Source: Caryophanales bacterium UBA1427 (lineage in GTDB: Bacteria; Bacillota_I; Bacilli_A; ML615J-28; CAG-313). From it: 9,142 nt of DNA. The stretch spans positions 6,455 through 15,596 of the forward strand of contig DCTZ01000008.1 in NCBI GenBank assembly GCA_002329485.1. Direction: 5' to 3'. The notes beneath the pieces are model-generated. The model had not been told where the DNA came from. It searched no databases and saw nothing but the letters and a program-made list of their open reading frames with translations. The position numbers were made by a program, and so were the translations under genes. Within the stretch, counting starts at the first letter, position 1; the number at the start of each line of letters is the position of its first letter. This document shows positions 1 to 7,763 of the stretch, one piece after another.

Positions 1-36
1 ATTTTTTGCAAATTGCTTAATTTGGCGATTGTTTTT

Positions 37-1335
37 TTAGGTCAGGTCGCCCTGAGGCATTATTTGATAGACCGCAATCGCTTTTTCGACAAAAAACCCT
101 TGAATTAGGTGTAAATCCTCATATTGCAACTCTTCCAAGGCTTGAATTATTGCAAAAGGGCTTAAGTCTTTGAAACCGGCTTCGTGAATGATATTGGCCC
201 AAAATTCGAGCGAATTCATTAGGCGGATCATGCGCGCAAGCTGGACTTTTTTCATCCGCTCAAAATCCTCTTTCGGTATTTGGGTCGTACGGATTTGAAG
301 CAGTTTTTCCTTGATGCGTTTGTTGAATTCTTCGTATTGCAAAGTATCGCAGGAAAGGGTCAAAAAGCCGAACAGTTCGTGTACGGCACTGGTAAAAGAA
401 AAACTGTTATTGATAATTCCGTCTTTTTTTAACTGCTGATAGAAATCCGAACCCCGCGAAAAGTAAATATCTCCCACCAACTGAAGCAAAAAATCCCGTT
501 TGATAATTTCCAAAGCGTTTAAGTTTTCGTACCCGATTTTTAAGTTCACGCTGGTTCTTGGGATTATTACCGCCATTTGTTTTTCTCCGAACGGTTGATA
601 CACTTGGTTGTTTTCCAAATAATACCGGCGCTTAATCGGTTTAAAAGGCGGGAAGGTTTTGCCAGCCTGGTTTTCGGAAATTGTCTTTAAAGCGGCATCG
701 ACATCGAAATTGCCGACCAAAACAAAGATCATATTGCCGGGATGATAAAAGGTCTGATAACAGGTCAATAAATCCTGATAAGTAATTTCTTTAATCGATT
801 GCAATGTTCCTCCGATATCGTTTCGGATGGTGTTTTCTTTGTACATCATCTGCAGCCCCCCCTGCATCAAAGCGCTGCCCGGCTGATCCATGTACATCTT
901 TAATTCCTGTTCGATAATCCCGACTTCCGCTTCGACGCTTTCTTCGGTGAAATGCGGGTTTTGCACAAAATCAAGCAAAAGTTTGGTTGCTTCCAAGACA
1001 TTGGAAGTAGTGGAAAAAAGATATGCCGTTTCGGTAAAGCTCGTATAAGCGTTGGCATCGGCACCCAGTTGGGCAAACAGGTTGGATGCGTCTTTGTCGC
1101 CTTCCAGTTCGAAGACTTTGTGTTCCAAAAAATGGGCAATTCCTGCCGGAACTTTTTTAAACTCCTGACCATCCAAAGGAATAAATTCGTTATCAAGCGA
1201 ACCGTAATTGGTGACAAACAAACCGTAGGTTTTGGCAAAGCCGGCTTTCGGCATCAAATAAACCCTGAGGCCGTTGGGAAGCGTCGTCGAAAAAATTGTT
1301 TCTTTGTATTTTTTGCTGGCGATTTTTTTAAGCAT
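37..1335 (-). CDS. ymfH: M16 family zinc peptidase, YmfH-like (catalytic subunit, EF-P modification-associated)
   Basis: This gene encodes a predicted cytoplasmic M16B metallopeptidase of 432 residues, close to the usual family length. The inverted zinc motif HFLEH is at residues 68-72, and an E-x6-E pair follows at 137 and 144; the second Glu is the likely third zinc ligand. The C-terminal half has no clear R-x6-Y motif, so the substrate-binding pair is probably supplied by the product of the preceding gene. In Bacillus subtilis the homologous pair is known to be needed for full modification of the conserved lysine of elongation factor P; that role here is inferred by similarity. An ATG at 1344 is also in frame, but GGAG abuts it with no spacer, whereas the same GGAG lies 9 nt before the ATG at 1335. 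With that start the gene overlaps ymfF by 8 nt (ATGCTTAA), which suggests translational coupling. No signal peptide or membrane segment is seen. Confidence 0.85.
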   Translation of the reverse strand: MLKKIASKKYKETIFSTTLPNGLRVYLMPKAGFAKTYGLFVTNYGSLDNEFIPLDGQEFKKVPAGIAHFLEHKVFELEGDKDASNLFAQLGADANAYTSFTETAYLFSTTSNVLEATKLLLDFVQNPHFTEESVEAEVGIIEQELKMYMDQPGSALMQGGLQMMYKENTIRNDIGGTLQSIKEITYQDLLTCYQTFYHPGNMIFVLVGNFDVDAALKTISENQAGKTFPPFKPIKRRYYLENNQVYQPFGEKQMAVIIPRTSVNLKIGYENLNALEIIKRDFLLQLVGDIYFSRGSDFYQQLKKDGIINNSFSFTSAVHELFGFLTLSCDTLQYEEFNKRIKEKLLQIRTTQIPKEDFERMKKVQLARMIRLMNSLEFWANIIHEAGFKDLSPFAIIQALEELQYEDLHLIQGFFVEKAIAVYQIMPQGDLT

Positions 1336-2620
1336 ATTCTTCATCTCCGTTAGTTCCTTCCAAAAAAAAGATGGTATCCAAGCGTAAATTTTTGCTGCAG
1401 GCGATGACTTCTTCTTTGGTGACGCTTTCGATTTCTTTGATTCTTTCTTCTAAGCTTTTCCGTTCTGCTTTTTGTTCGATAAAAAACAACAGTTCGCGGT
1501 AAAGTCCGGTTTGTTGGTCGTATGCTTCAATCATGTTGTTGATGATTGCTTTTTTCGTCAATTCAAAGTTTTCTTCGTCCAAATCGCCGGCCTGAAAAGC
1601 AGCCAGCACATTGGAGATCAAGGTCAATACTTTGTTATAGGAATCTTTGTTGATTCCAGAAGTAATAAAGAGCGCGCCTTTTCGGCTGGCATATTCGCTG
1701 TTGATGTAATAGGCAAGGCTGTGTTTTTCCCGGATTTCTTTGTACAGTTCGGAATGAAAATACTTGCCGAACATGCCGTTAAACACCCTCATGGCCTGAT
1801 AGAGGGGATCGCCGATTCTGATATCGGTCCGGTATCCGAGACATAATGTCGATTGGGCAATTTTTTGTTCTTCTTTCAGTTCCTGGATTTCCGTCCGGTT
1901 GGTGGTTTCCAAATCAAGATAAGAGAATTCTTCCGGACCGGTAACAAAACCAAAAGGTTCAAAAGCCTTTTTGATATCTTCTTCGTCGACATCCCCGATG
2001 ACAAAACCGATGGCGCTTGAAGCAAGCATTTTTTCGTAAGCCGCTTTTAAGCTTTCTTTGGTTACCTGTTCGACCAAGGTCGGATCGCCCAAAAGATTCA
2101 AGCGATACTTTTCGTCCTTAAACATGTTTTTGATTAATTGCATGTTGGCATAAAGAGCTTTGTTGTTATACATGCTCTTTAAATCGTCAATTAAAAGCTT
2201 CTTCTCCTGTTTGATGGCTTCATCTTCAAAGAAACCGTCCACCGTCACCGGATCGGTAATTACATCGTTTAATATCGCCAGGGCTTTGGGGAACAAATCG
2301 ACCTTTGGGCCAAGGAATTTATCATCAATGATGTTGGCAAAAAAACCGACATTGAGCACTAGACCCCGCGGCGACATTTGTGAAGAGATGGCAGTATCGT
2401 AAAGATCTTTTAGATAAAGGTAAAAATCCTTTTCACTTGGGTGTTTCTTTGTCCGTTTGGTCAATAAATTGGTCAAAAGCGATCTTTCCACCAAATATTC
2501 TTCCGACAAAGGGGTTTGAAAAATCAGTCCCGCGGCAATTGTTTTGAACTTATTCGTCTTCATATAATAAATGTCTAATTGCCCGTTAGGTTTGATTAGC
2601 TGGATTTTGTTTGCTTTCAT
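1328..2620 (-). CDS. ymfF: M16 family peptidase-like protein, YmfF-like (non-catalytic partner)
   Basis: This 430-residue protein has the overall M16B layout but no HxxEH anywhere; the region where the motif would fall (around residues 44-54) carries ERSLLTNLLT instead. The C-terminal half has R297 and Y304 within EIREKHSLAYY, the R/Y pair that M16 non-catalytic subunits contribute to the partner's active site. This fits the known two-subunit M16B arrangement, with the next gene supplying zinc. The homologue in B. subtilis takes part with YmfH in elongation factor P modification; applying that here is inference. The ATG at 2620 is preceded by AAGAGGA with a 6-nt spacer, supporting the start. 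The gene begins a transcription unit separated from deoD by a terminator and has its own candidate promoter. No export signal is seen. A general peptide-processing role remains possible, but no precursor peptide gene is visible nearby. Confidence 0.83.
   Translation of the reverse strand: MKANKIQLIKPNGQLDIYYMKTNKFKTIAAGLIFQTPLSEEYLVERSLLTNLLTKRTKKHPSEKDFYLYLKDLYDTAISSQMSPRGLVLNVGFFANIIDDKFLGPKVDLFPKALAILNDVITDPVTVDGFFEDEAIKQEKKLLIDDLKSMYNNKALYANMQLIKNMFKDEKYRLNLLGDPTLVEQVTKESLKAAYEKMLASSAIGFVIGDVDEEDIKKAFEPFGFVTGPEEFSYLDLETTNRTEIQELKEEQKIAQSTLCLGYRTDIRIGDPLYQAMRVFNGMFGKYFHSELYKEIREKHSLAYYINSEYASRKGALFITSGINKDSYNKVLTLISNVLAAFQAGDLDEENFELTKKAIINNMIEAYDQQTGLYRELLFFIEQKAERKSLEERIKEIESVTKEEVIACSKNLRLDTIFFLEGTNGDEEYA
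1345..1348 (-). promoter_or_regulatory. Ribosome binding site that decides the ymfH start
   Basis: GGAG on the minus strand lies inside the end of ymfF. It is directly adjacent to the ATG at 1344 but 9 nt from the ATG at 1335, so the latter is the more plausible start. Spacing is the only evidence. Confidence 0.5.
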
Positions 2621-2650
2621 CGTTGTTCCTCTTTTCGTATCGTATTTATT

Positions 2651-2659
2651 ATTATGCCA
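2651..2659 (-). promoter_or_regulatory. Candidate extended -10 promoter for ymfF-ymfH
   Basis: On the minus strand TGG-CATAAT reads as an extended -10 element (TGn plus a 5/6 match to TATAAT). Transcription would start near 2644, about 24 nt before the ymfF ATG. No good -35 hexamer is found 16-18 nt upstream, so this is tentative. It lies between the deoD terminator and ymfF, where a promoter would be expected. Confidence 0.35.
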
Positions 2660-2699
2660 ATAAAAGTAGGCTATATACTTGCCCGGCTTCGGTCATAAG

Positions 2700-2730
2700 A
2701 AAAAGGGTTAAAAAGAAACCCTTTTTAACC
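2700..2730 (-). terminator. Intrinsic terminator after deoD
   Basis: On the minus strand a perfect 10-bp stem (GGTTAAAAAG at 2721-2730 with CTTTTTAACC at 2706-2715) encloses a 5-nt loop and is followed by CTTTTTCTT. It begins 9 nt after the deoD stop codon. The stem is AT-rich, but the U-tract follows it directly. An alternative 8-bp pairing of 2719-2726 with 2700-2707 uses the T-tract itself. The other strand has no T-tract after the stem, so termination is one-directional. Confidence 0.85.
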
Positions 2731-2739
2731 GAATAATCT

Positions 2740-3453
2740 TTATTCTGCCATTTCCAAGGCGATTTTCATCATCTGTTCAAACGCAACCTGTCGTTCATGG
2801 GATGTGGTTGCTTCATGCGTAACGAGCGAATCGGAAACCGTCAAAATACAGGCGGCTTTTTTGTTAAGCACATTCGCGTTGTGGAATAAGGCAAAAGATT
2901 CCATTTCCACGGCCAGGCAACCTTTTTCCCGATAAAGTTTTTCGTGAATGCCGCCTTCTTCGCGATAAAAGACATCGGAAGAATGGATGCGTCCCAAATG
3001 AACCGGGATAGCCAATTTTTTGGCAATATTGATGAGCTTTTCGTTAAGTTCGCCGTTGGCGCTTAAGATATCCCTGGTTTCTTTTCCCTGCGCATAGGCA
3101 AAGGAAGACTCGCTGTAGGCATCCTTGACAATAATCACGTCATAAAGCTTCAAATCGGGCGAATAAGCCCCGCAGGAACCGATACGGATGATATTTTCGA
3201 CATCGTAGAACTTAAACAGTTCGTAGGAATAAATGCCGATGCTTGGCATACCCATTCCGGAACCCATGACGGAAATGCGTCTTCCTTGGTATGTTCCGGT
3301 AAAGCCGAGCATTCCCCGCACGGTGTTGAAAGTAACCACATTGTCCAAATACTTTTCCGCAATATACTTCGCTCTGAGCGGATCGCCCGGCATCAGGACG
3401 GTTTTGGCAATCAAATCTTTCGATTTGGCTTCAATATGGGGTGTCGGAATCAT
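2740..3453 (-). CDS. deoD: Purine nucleoside phosphorylase, DeoD type
   Basis: DeoD cleaves purine (deoxy)ribonucleosides with phosphate to the free base and (deoxy)ribose-1-phosphate. The 237-residue product matches the hexameric bacterial class closely. It has TPH at residues 4-6, MPGDPLRAKYIAEKYL from 21 with the phosphate ligands G23 and R27, VRGMLGFTGTY from 45, IRIGSCGA from 89 with R90 and S93, VEMES from 182 for ribose binding, and TVSD ending at D208, the expected proton donor to the base, with R221 following. The frame stays open to 3747, but the upstream part has no family similarity and lies within deoC. The ATG at 3453 has AGGAGG with a 7-nt spacer and gives exactly the family N-terminus. 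It lies 11 nt after deoC, whose TAG sits in its Shine-Dalgarno, and is the last gene before the terminator. It should act with DeoC in deoxynucleoside catabolism; no phosphopentomutase gene is present. Confidence 0.96.
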   Translation of the reverse strand: MIPTPHIEAKSKDLIAKTVLMPGDPLRAKYIAEKYLDNVVTFNTVRGMLGFTGTYQGRRISVMGSGMGMPSIGIYSYELFKFYDVENIIRIGSCGAYSPDLKLYDVIIVKDAYSESSFAYAQGKETRDILSANGELNEKLINIAKKLAIPVHLGRIHSSDVFYREEGGIHEKLYREKGCLAVEMESFALFHNANVLNKKAACILTVSDSLVTHEATTSHERQVAFEQMMKIALEMAE

Positions 3454-3460
3454 ATTTTTT

Positions 3461-3466
3461 CCTCCT
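3461..3466 (-). promoter_or_regulatory. Ribosome binding site of deoD
   Basis: A full AGGAGG lies 7 nt before the ATG at 3453 and overlaps the deoC stop codon. It settles the deoD start against the longer open frame that continues upstream. Confidence 0.85.
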
Positions 3467-4127
3467 AGTAAGCTTCTTTCGGGGCAGAATCGGTCATGAT
3501 TTGAACCCCGTTGGATGTTCCGATACGGGTAGCGCCAGCTTTGACAAAAGCTTCGAGGTCGGCTCTGGTTTTGACTCCGCCGCTCGCCTTGACGCCCATC
3601 GTCGGACCGACGGTTTGACGCATCGTCAAAACATCGGTAATAATCGCACCGCCGGTGCCGAAACCGGTCGAGGTTTTGACAAATTGCGCACCAGCCCGTT
3701 GAGCGGCTAAGCAACAAGCGATTTTTTCGTCTTCCGACAAATAGCAAGTTTCCAGGATTACCTTGACGGTCCGGCCTTGGGCGGCACTGACGACCGCTTT
3801 GATTTCGTCTTCGATATACTTGTATTCGCGTTCTTTGGCTTTGCCGATGTTTATGACCATGTCGATTTCATCGGCCCCGTTTTTCACCGCATCCGCCGTT
3901 TCCATCATTTTGGTTTCGGTTGTGTTGGCTCCGAGCGGAAAACCGATGACGGTACAAACCAAAACCGAGGAACCTTTGAGCAGGCTTTTGGCCAGGCTGA
4001 CATTGGCGGGATTGACACAAACGCTTTGGAAATCATACTGGACGGCTTCGCGGCAAAGCTTTTCGATATCGGCCTTGGTCGCATAAGCTTTTAATAAAGT
4101 ATGATCGATTAATTTATTGATTTTCAT
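3465..4127 (-). CDS. deoC: Deoxyribose-phosphate aldolase
   Basis: DeoC splits 2-deoxy-D-ribose-5-phosphate into acetaldehyde and glyceraldehyde-3-phosphate in the cytoplasm, the last step of deoxynucleoside catabolism. The 220-residue TIM-barrel protein begins INKLIDHTLLKA, typical of the family. It carries DEIDMVIN with D89 (acid/base), FVKTSTGF with the Schiff-base K151, and GVKASGGV with the second active-site lysine K180. Its length is close to that of the Bacillus enzyme (about 220 residues). A TTG at 4148 could extend it by seven residues, but AAGGTG lies 6 nt before the ATG at 4127, which also gives the usual N-terminus. It starts 10 nt after the unknown gene and ends 11 nt before deoD. 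No dedicated promoter or DeoR-type operator is seen in these short gaps, so expression probably depends on upstream transcription unless a promoter lies within the preceding coding sequence. Confidence 0.96.
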   Translation of the reverse strand: MKINKLIDHTLLKAYATKADIEKLCREAVQYDFQSVCVNPANVSLAKSLLKGSSVLVCTVIGFPLGANTTETKMMETADAVKNGADEIDMVINIGKAKEREYKYIEDEIKAVVSAAQGRTVKVILETCYLSEDEKIACCLAAQRAGAQFVKTSTGFGTGGAIITDVLTMRQTVGPTMGVKASGGVKTRADLEAFVKAGATRIGTSNGVQIMTDSAPKEAY

Positions 4128-4133
4128 ATGCTG

Positions 4134-4139
4134 CACCTT
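4134..4139 (-). promoter_or_regulatory. Ribosome binding site of deoC
   Basis: AAGGTG lies 6 nt before the ATG at 4127 and overlaps the stop codon of the preceding gene. It favours this start over the in-frame TTG at 4148, which would lie upstream of the site. Confidence 0.7.
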
Positions 4140-5001
4140 AACTTTCAATTAAATCGATAATGCGTATTTCGGTAAAATTGGTGGCGGATTCTTGAACTTT
4201 GCGAAATTTACGCATTAATTTTTTAACCCGATTGACATTCCGTCCCTGAAGCAACAACAAACGCATGTTCGGCAAGAGGTCTTTGATTTCAAACATATGC
4301 TTTTCCGCATACTTAAAAAACACTTGCGCCGGAACAATGGTGGTAAATTGGTTTTCGTCTTCGATATGGATATAATCCAAGTGAGGCGGGAAAAACATGG
4401 CAGTTCCGAGTTTCCAAACAACCGAGAAAACCACTTCCTGATTGCGATTGTCGACAAAAACCAAATACGGATTGGCTATAGCTTCTCCTTTGAATTTTTC
4501 CGGCAAATACGGAAGCATCTGTTGGAAATTGCATATCTGGTTCAGTTTGTCCCGTTTGACATAATGAGGTTCCAATTCTTTATGTTCTTCCAAATAGGCG
4601 CTTCTTTCGTGGGCCAAATAGGCAATCATTTTGGTCATATCAAACGGTTCGATGTCTTTCACACCGTTATAGTAAATATCCAGTTCAAACAAGTGGCATA
4701 ATTCGGAAATAAACTTTAGGATGCCCCGCGAAACAAATTCCGGAAGAACCGATGGGATTTCCACCAAAAGGTTGATATTGTAATATTCGGAATTCAAATT
4801 GTAAATACTGTTAACCCGGGAACGTTTGGTGATGAGAAAACGATAAGGAAAATCAAAAATCGGGTCAGTACAAACCATTTCGACGTTGTCGTCATTTGTA
4901 TTGATGGTACAATAATCCAAACCATCAAAAAAGTAAATCAGTTTTTCGTAATCAATTCTTGGTTTTGTGCGTAAACGAAAGAAATGAATAATGACCGCCA
5001 T
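4138..5001 (-). CDS. Uncharacterised 287-residue cytoplasmic protein between ileS and deoC
   Basis: I do not recognise this family. The reading frame is convincing: a perfect AAGGAGGT lies 6 nt before its ATG, it fits between ileS (17-nt gap) and deoC (10-nt gap) in the same direction, and its composition resembles its neighbours. The product looks soluble, with no signal peptide or clear membrane segment. It is rich in aromatic residues, with alternating hydrophobic stretches that suggest mixed alpha/beta structure. Visible landmarks are a probable helix at about 88-108, an acidic and charged helical stretch at about 120-145, a hydrophobic strand pair at 178-200 (PYLVFVD and VVFSVVWKLG), FFPPHLDYIHIEDE from 203, and a strongly basic helix at about 254-269. 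The basic tail could bind nucleic acid or an acidic surface, but that is only a possibility. No catalytic motif is evident, and position in the operon alone does not assign a function. Confidence 0.8.
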   Translation of the reverse strand: MAVIIHFFRLRTKPRIDYEKLIYFFDGLDYCTINTNDDNVEMVCTDPIFDFPYRFLITKRSRVNSIYNLNSEYYNINLLVEIPSVLPEFVSRGILKFISELCHLFELDIYYNGVKDIEPFDMTKMIAYLAHERSAYLEEHKELEPHYVKRDKLNQICNFQQMLPYLPEKFKGEAIANPYLVFVDNRNQEVVFSVVWKLGTAMFFPPHLDYIHIEDENQFTTIVPAQVFFKYAEKHMFEIKDLLPNMRLLLLQGRNVNRVKKLMRKFRKVQESATNFTEIRIIDLIES

Positions 5002-5007
5002 ATGTGG

Positions 5008-5015
5008 ACCTCCTT
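5008..5015 (-). promoter_or_regulatory. Strong ribosome binding site of the uncharacterised gene
   Basis: AAGGAGGT, a full match to the anti-Shine-Dalgarno core, lies 6 nt before the ATG at 5001. It argues that this unknown frame is a genuine and well-translated gene. Confidence 0.85.
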
Positions 5016-5018
5016 AAT

Positions 5019-7757
5019 TTATTTTAAATTGGCAACAATTTGTTGACAGCGAGGACAGAGTTCATCTTCATTGATGCTTTCGACTACTTGCCAGCAGCGG
5101 CTACATGTTTCGCCTTTGGCAGGTTCGACTTTGATAACCCCGGATGGGAAAGATTCGCCATCAAGGGGGTCGTCGGTGATTGTCAATTTCGAAACAATGA
5201 ATACCTGCGCCAAATTGACCCTTAAGGAACTGATTAGTTTTCCGACTTTAGGAACCGGATTGATGATTAAATGGGCATTTAAGCTCTTTCCGATGATTTT
5301 TTCGTTTCGGGCATTTTCTAAAGCTTTTAACACATCGTCGCGAAGCAACATGAATTGTTCATATTTGGTCATAAGTTCGGTTTCGTTGTTGTAGATGGTT
5401 GCATGAGGCAAGTCAACCAAATAGACGCTTTCTTTCTTCGGTCCCGGCATATAACGGTACACTTCTTCCGTTGTATGCGGAATGATTGGCGTCAAAAGCG
5501 CGGTTAAGGCCACTAAATTGTGATAGAAGACTGTTTGAATACTGCGACGTGCTTTGGAATCGGCCAGTTCGATGTAGAGAATATCTTTGGTAAAATCCAA
5601 ATAGAAAGCCGACAAATCGTTGGTCATGTATAACAAGATTAAACGATATACTTCTTCAAAAGCATAACGCTGATAGGCCTGATGGACTTTTTCAATCAAT
5701 TGGTTGAGACAGCACATCATGTATTGGTCGATTTCCGGCAAATCAGGATAATTAATCAAGTCTTTCTCCGGATCAAAATCAAAGGTATTGCCAAGCAAGA
5801 AACGGAAAGTATTGCGGATTTTCCGATAAGCTTCGCTGATTTGACGCAATATATCGTAAGAGATTCGGAAATCGGATTGGTAATCGATACTCGAGGCCCA
5901 GAGGCGGAGAATATCGGCACCGAATTCTTTCATGATGTCTTGAGGATCGATAACATTTCCAAGCGATTTGCTCATCTTCCGTCCTTCCGCATCCAGCGAA
6001 AAACCGTGAGTAATAACGGTTTTGAACGGGGCTTCGTTCGTCAAAGCGACACCGGTGGTGATACTGGAGTTAAACCAACCGCGGTATTGGTCCGATCCTT
6101 CCAAATAGACGTCGGCCGGATAAGTTCCGAGCCGATCTTTCATTACGGCCTGATGGGAAGTTCCGGAGTCGAACCAAACGTCCATGATATCGGTTTCTTT
6201 GGTAAATTTACCGTTCGGGCTGCCGGGATGTTTGTAACCTTCCGGAAGCAATTTTTCGGCAGGTTGTTCAAACCAATAGTTGGAACCGTATTGTTCGAAC
6301 AAATCGGCCACGTGGTTGATAACTTCTTCGTCGAGGATTGCGGTTCCGTCTTCCGCATAAAATACCGGAATCGGAACGCCCCAGGCTCTTTGACGGGAAA
6401 TACACCATTCGTCGCGGTCTTTAATCATATTGGAAATCCGCACTTCGCCCCAAGACGGAACCCATTCCACCCGTCCGATGGCATTCATAATATCTTCTTT
6501 GATTGGGGTAATCGAAGCAAACCATTGCGGGGTGGCGCGGAAAATAATCGGTTTTCCCGTCCGCCAGTCATGAGGATAACTGTGGACAAGGGTGGATTTT
6601 TTCAACAATGCCCCGACTTCGGTCAAACGTTCGATGATTTTGCTGTTGGCATCTTCGTAGAATAATCCAGCAAATTCGCCGGCTTCTTCCGTCATATAGC
6701 CGCGGCTGTCAACCGGACATAAAATGTCGAGATTATACTTTTTGCCCACGACGAAGTCGTCCTCCCCGTGTCCGGGAGCGGTATGAACCAAACCGGTACC
6801 GGAATCCATGGTTACATGTTCGCCGAGAATTACCGGCGATATTCGGTCATACAATGGGTGCTGATACTGGATACCTTCCATTTCGTCACCCAACAGCGAT
6901 TTGACAATTGAATATTGTTCGTAACCCAATTCTTTCATTACCGTTTCGCAGAGTTCTTTGGCGACAACCAAGAACTTTCCTTCGACATCCACAACTACGT
7001 ATTCCATCTTCGGGTTGACGCAGATTGCCAGGTTGGCAGGAATGGTCCATGGTGTTGTGGTCCAAATTACGAGCTCGCAGTTATTGGACAAGCGGTTTTT
7101 GCCATCCACGACGCGGAATGAAACAAAAATGGAATAACTTTTTACATCATGGTATTCGATTTCGGCTTCCGCCAAAGCGGTTTCCGAAGACGGCGACCAG
7201 TAAACCGGACGCAAGCCCTTATAGATTAGGCCTTTTTTAACCATCTTCGCAAACGCTCTGATTTGCGTGGCTTCGTATTTTTTGTCCAATGTGACATACG
7301 GATGGTCCCATTCGCCCAAAATACCCAGGCGTTTGAAACCTTGTTTCTGGATTTCAATCTGTTTGAAAGCGTATTTTTCGCATAAAGCGCGGAATTCGCT
7401 CGTGCTCAGTTCTTTGCGATTGACTTTTTGATCTTTGGACAAAGCCGTTTCGATCGGCAAACCGTGTGTGTCCCATCCGGGAACATACGGAGCATAGGCG
7501 CCGCTCATCGTTTCATAGCGGATGATAAAATCTTTGAGGATTTTATTGATGGCATGACCGATATGGATTTTGCCGTTGGCATAAGGCGGACCATCATGAA
7601 GATGAAAAGCCCGCTTACCGGCATTTTTAGCCAATGCTTTTTGATAGATTTGTTTTTCTTCCCATTCTTTTTGGGTAGGGATTTCCGTTACGCCCAAATT
7701 TCCCCGCATGGGAAAGGCAGTGTTCATCATTAATAAGGTATCTTTATAGTCTTTCAT
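5019..7757 (-). CDS. ileS: Isoleucyl-tRNA synthetase
   Basis: IleRS activates isoleucine with ATP and charges tRNA-Ile in the cytoplasm. The 912-residue class I enzyme is close to the Bacillus length. It begins MKDYKDTLLM then FPMRGNL, the conserved bacterial N-terminus. HIGH is at 65-68 after DGPPYANG, and GWDTHGLPIE from 94. The CP1 editing domain has WTTTPWT from 232 and the GHGEDDF loop at 329-335. DVWFDSG is at 526-532, KMSKS at 594-598, and a C-terminal zinc site is formed by C885, C888, C901 and C904. The complete zinc-finger tail and the motif set fit the common bacterial type rather than the mupirocin-resistant IleS2 type, though this was judged by eye. All 17 Trp codons are TGG. It lies 18 nt after ylmG with only a weak ribosome site, and no T-box leader fits in that gap, so it is probably co-transcribed and perhaps translationally coupled. 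Confidence 0.98.
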   Translation of the reverse strand: MKDYKDTLLMMNTAFPMRGNLGVTEIPTQKEWEEKQIYQKALAKNAGKRAFHLHDGPPYANGKIHIGHAINKILKDFIIRYETMSGAYAPYVPGWDTHGLPIETALSKDQKVNRKELSTSEFRALCEKYAFKQIEIQKQGFKRLGILGEWDHPYVTLDKKYEATQIRAFAKMVKKGLIYKGLRPVYWSPSSETALAEAEIEYHDVKSYSIFVSFRVVDGKNRLSNNCELVIWTTTPWTIPANLAICVNPKMEYVVVDVEGKFLVVAKELCETVMKELGYEQYSIVKSLLGDEMEGIQYQHPLYDRISPVILGEHVTMDSGTGLVHTAPGHGEDDFVVGKKYNLDILCPVDSRGYMTEEAGEFAGLFYEDANSKIIERLTEVGALLKKSTLVHSYPHDWRTGKPIIFRATPQWFASITPIKEDIMNAIGRVEWVPSWGEVRISNMIKDRDEWCISRQRAWGVPIPVFYAEDGTAILDEEVINHVADLFEQYGSNYWFEQPAEKLLPEGYKHPGSPNGKFTKETDIMDVWFDSGTSHQAVMKDRLGTYPADVYLEGSDQYRGWFNSSITTGVALTNEAPFKTVITHGFSLDAEGRKMSKSLGNVIDPQDIMKEFGADILRLWASSIDYQSDFRISYDILRQISEAYRKIRNTFRFLLGNTFDFDPEKDLINYPDLPEIDQYMMCCLNQLIEKVHQAYQRYAFEEVYRLILLYMTNDLSAFYLDFTKDILYIELADSKARRSIQTVFYHNLVALTALLTPIIPHTTEEVYRYMPGPKKESVYLVDLPHATIYNNETELMTKYEQFMLLRDDVLKALENARNEKIIGKSLNAHLIINPVPKVGKLISSLRVNLAQVFIVSKLTITDDPLDGESFPSGVIKVEPAKGETCSRCWQVVESINEDELCPRCQQIVANLK

Positions 7758-7763
7758 GTCTAT

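Noticed and set aside
1..36. Possible terminator or start of the next gene after ymfH
   Set aside because: CAAATT-GCTT-AATTTG can form a 6-bp hairpin, but on the minus strand it is followed by A residues rather than a T-tract, and on the plus strand the T-run is 7 nt away. Too little sequence remains to call a gene.
952..1353. 133-residue open frame on the plus strand
   Set aside because: It is antisense to ymfH, covering the codons of the zinc motif, and reads as low-complexity shadow sequence rich in Phe, Lys and Gly.
37..2620. M16 pair as part of a peptide natural-product (RiPP) cluster
   Set aside because: No small precursor gene, radical SAM enzyme, cyclase or transporter is present, and the pair matches the YmfF/YmfH type with housekeeping context.
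3454..3747. Open frame extending deoD upstream by 98 residues
   Set aside because: The extension lies in another frame of deoC, is rich in Arg and Cys with no family similarity, and the ATG at 3453 has a perfect ribosome site and the conserved DeoD N-terminus.
5682..6665. 327-residue open frame on the plus strand
   Set aside because: It is wholly antisense to the conserved IleRS core, has a composition typical of a shadow frame, and I see no ribosome site or family motif.
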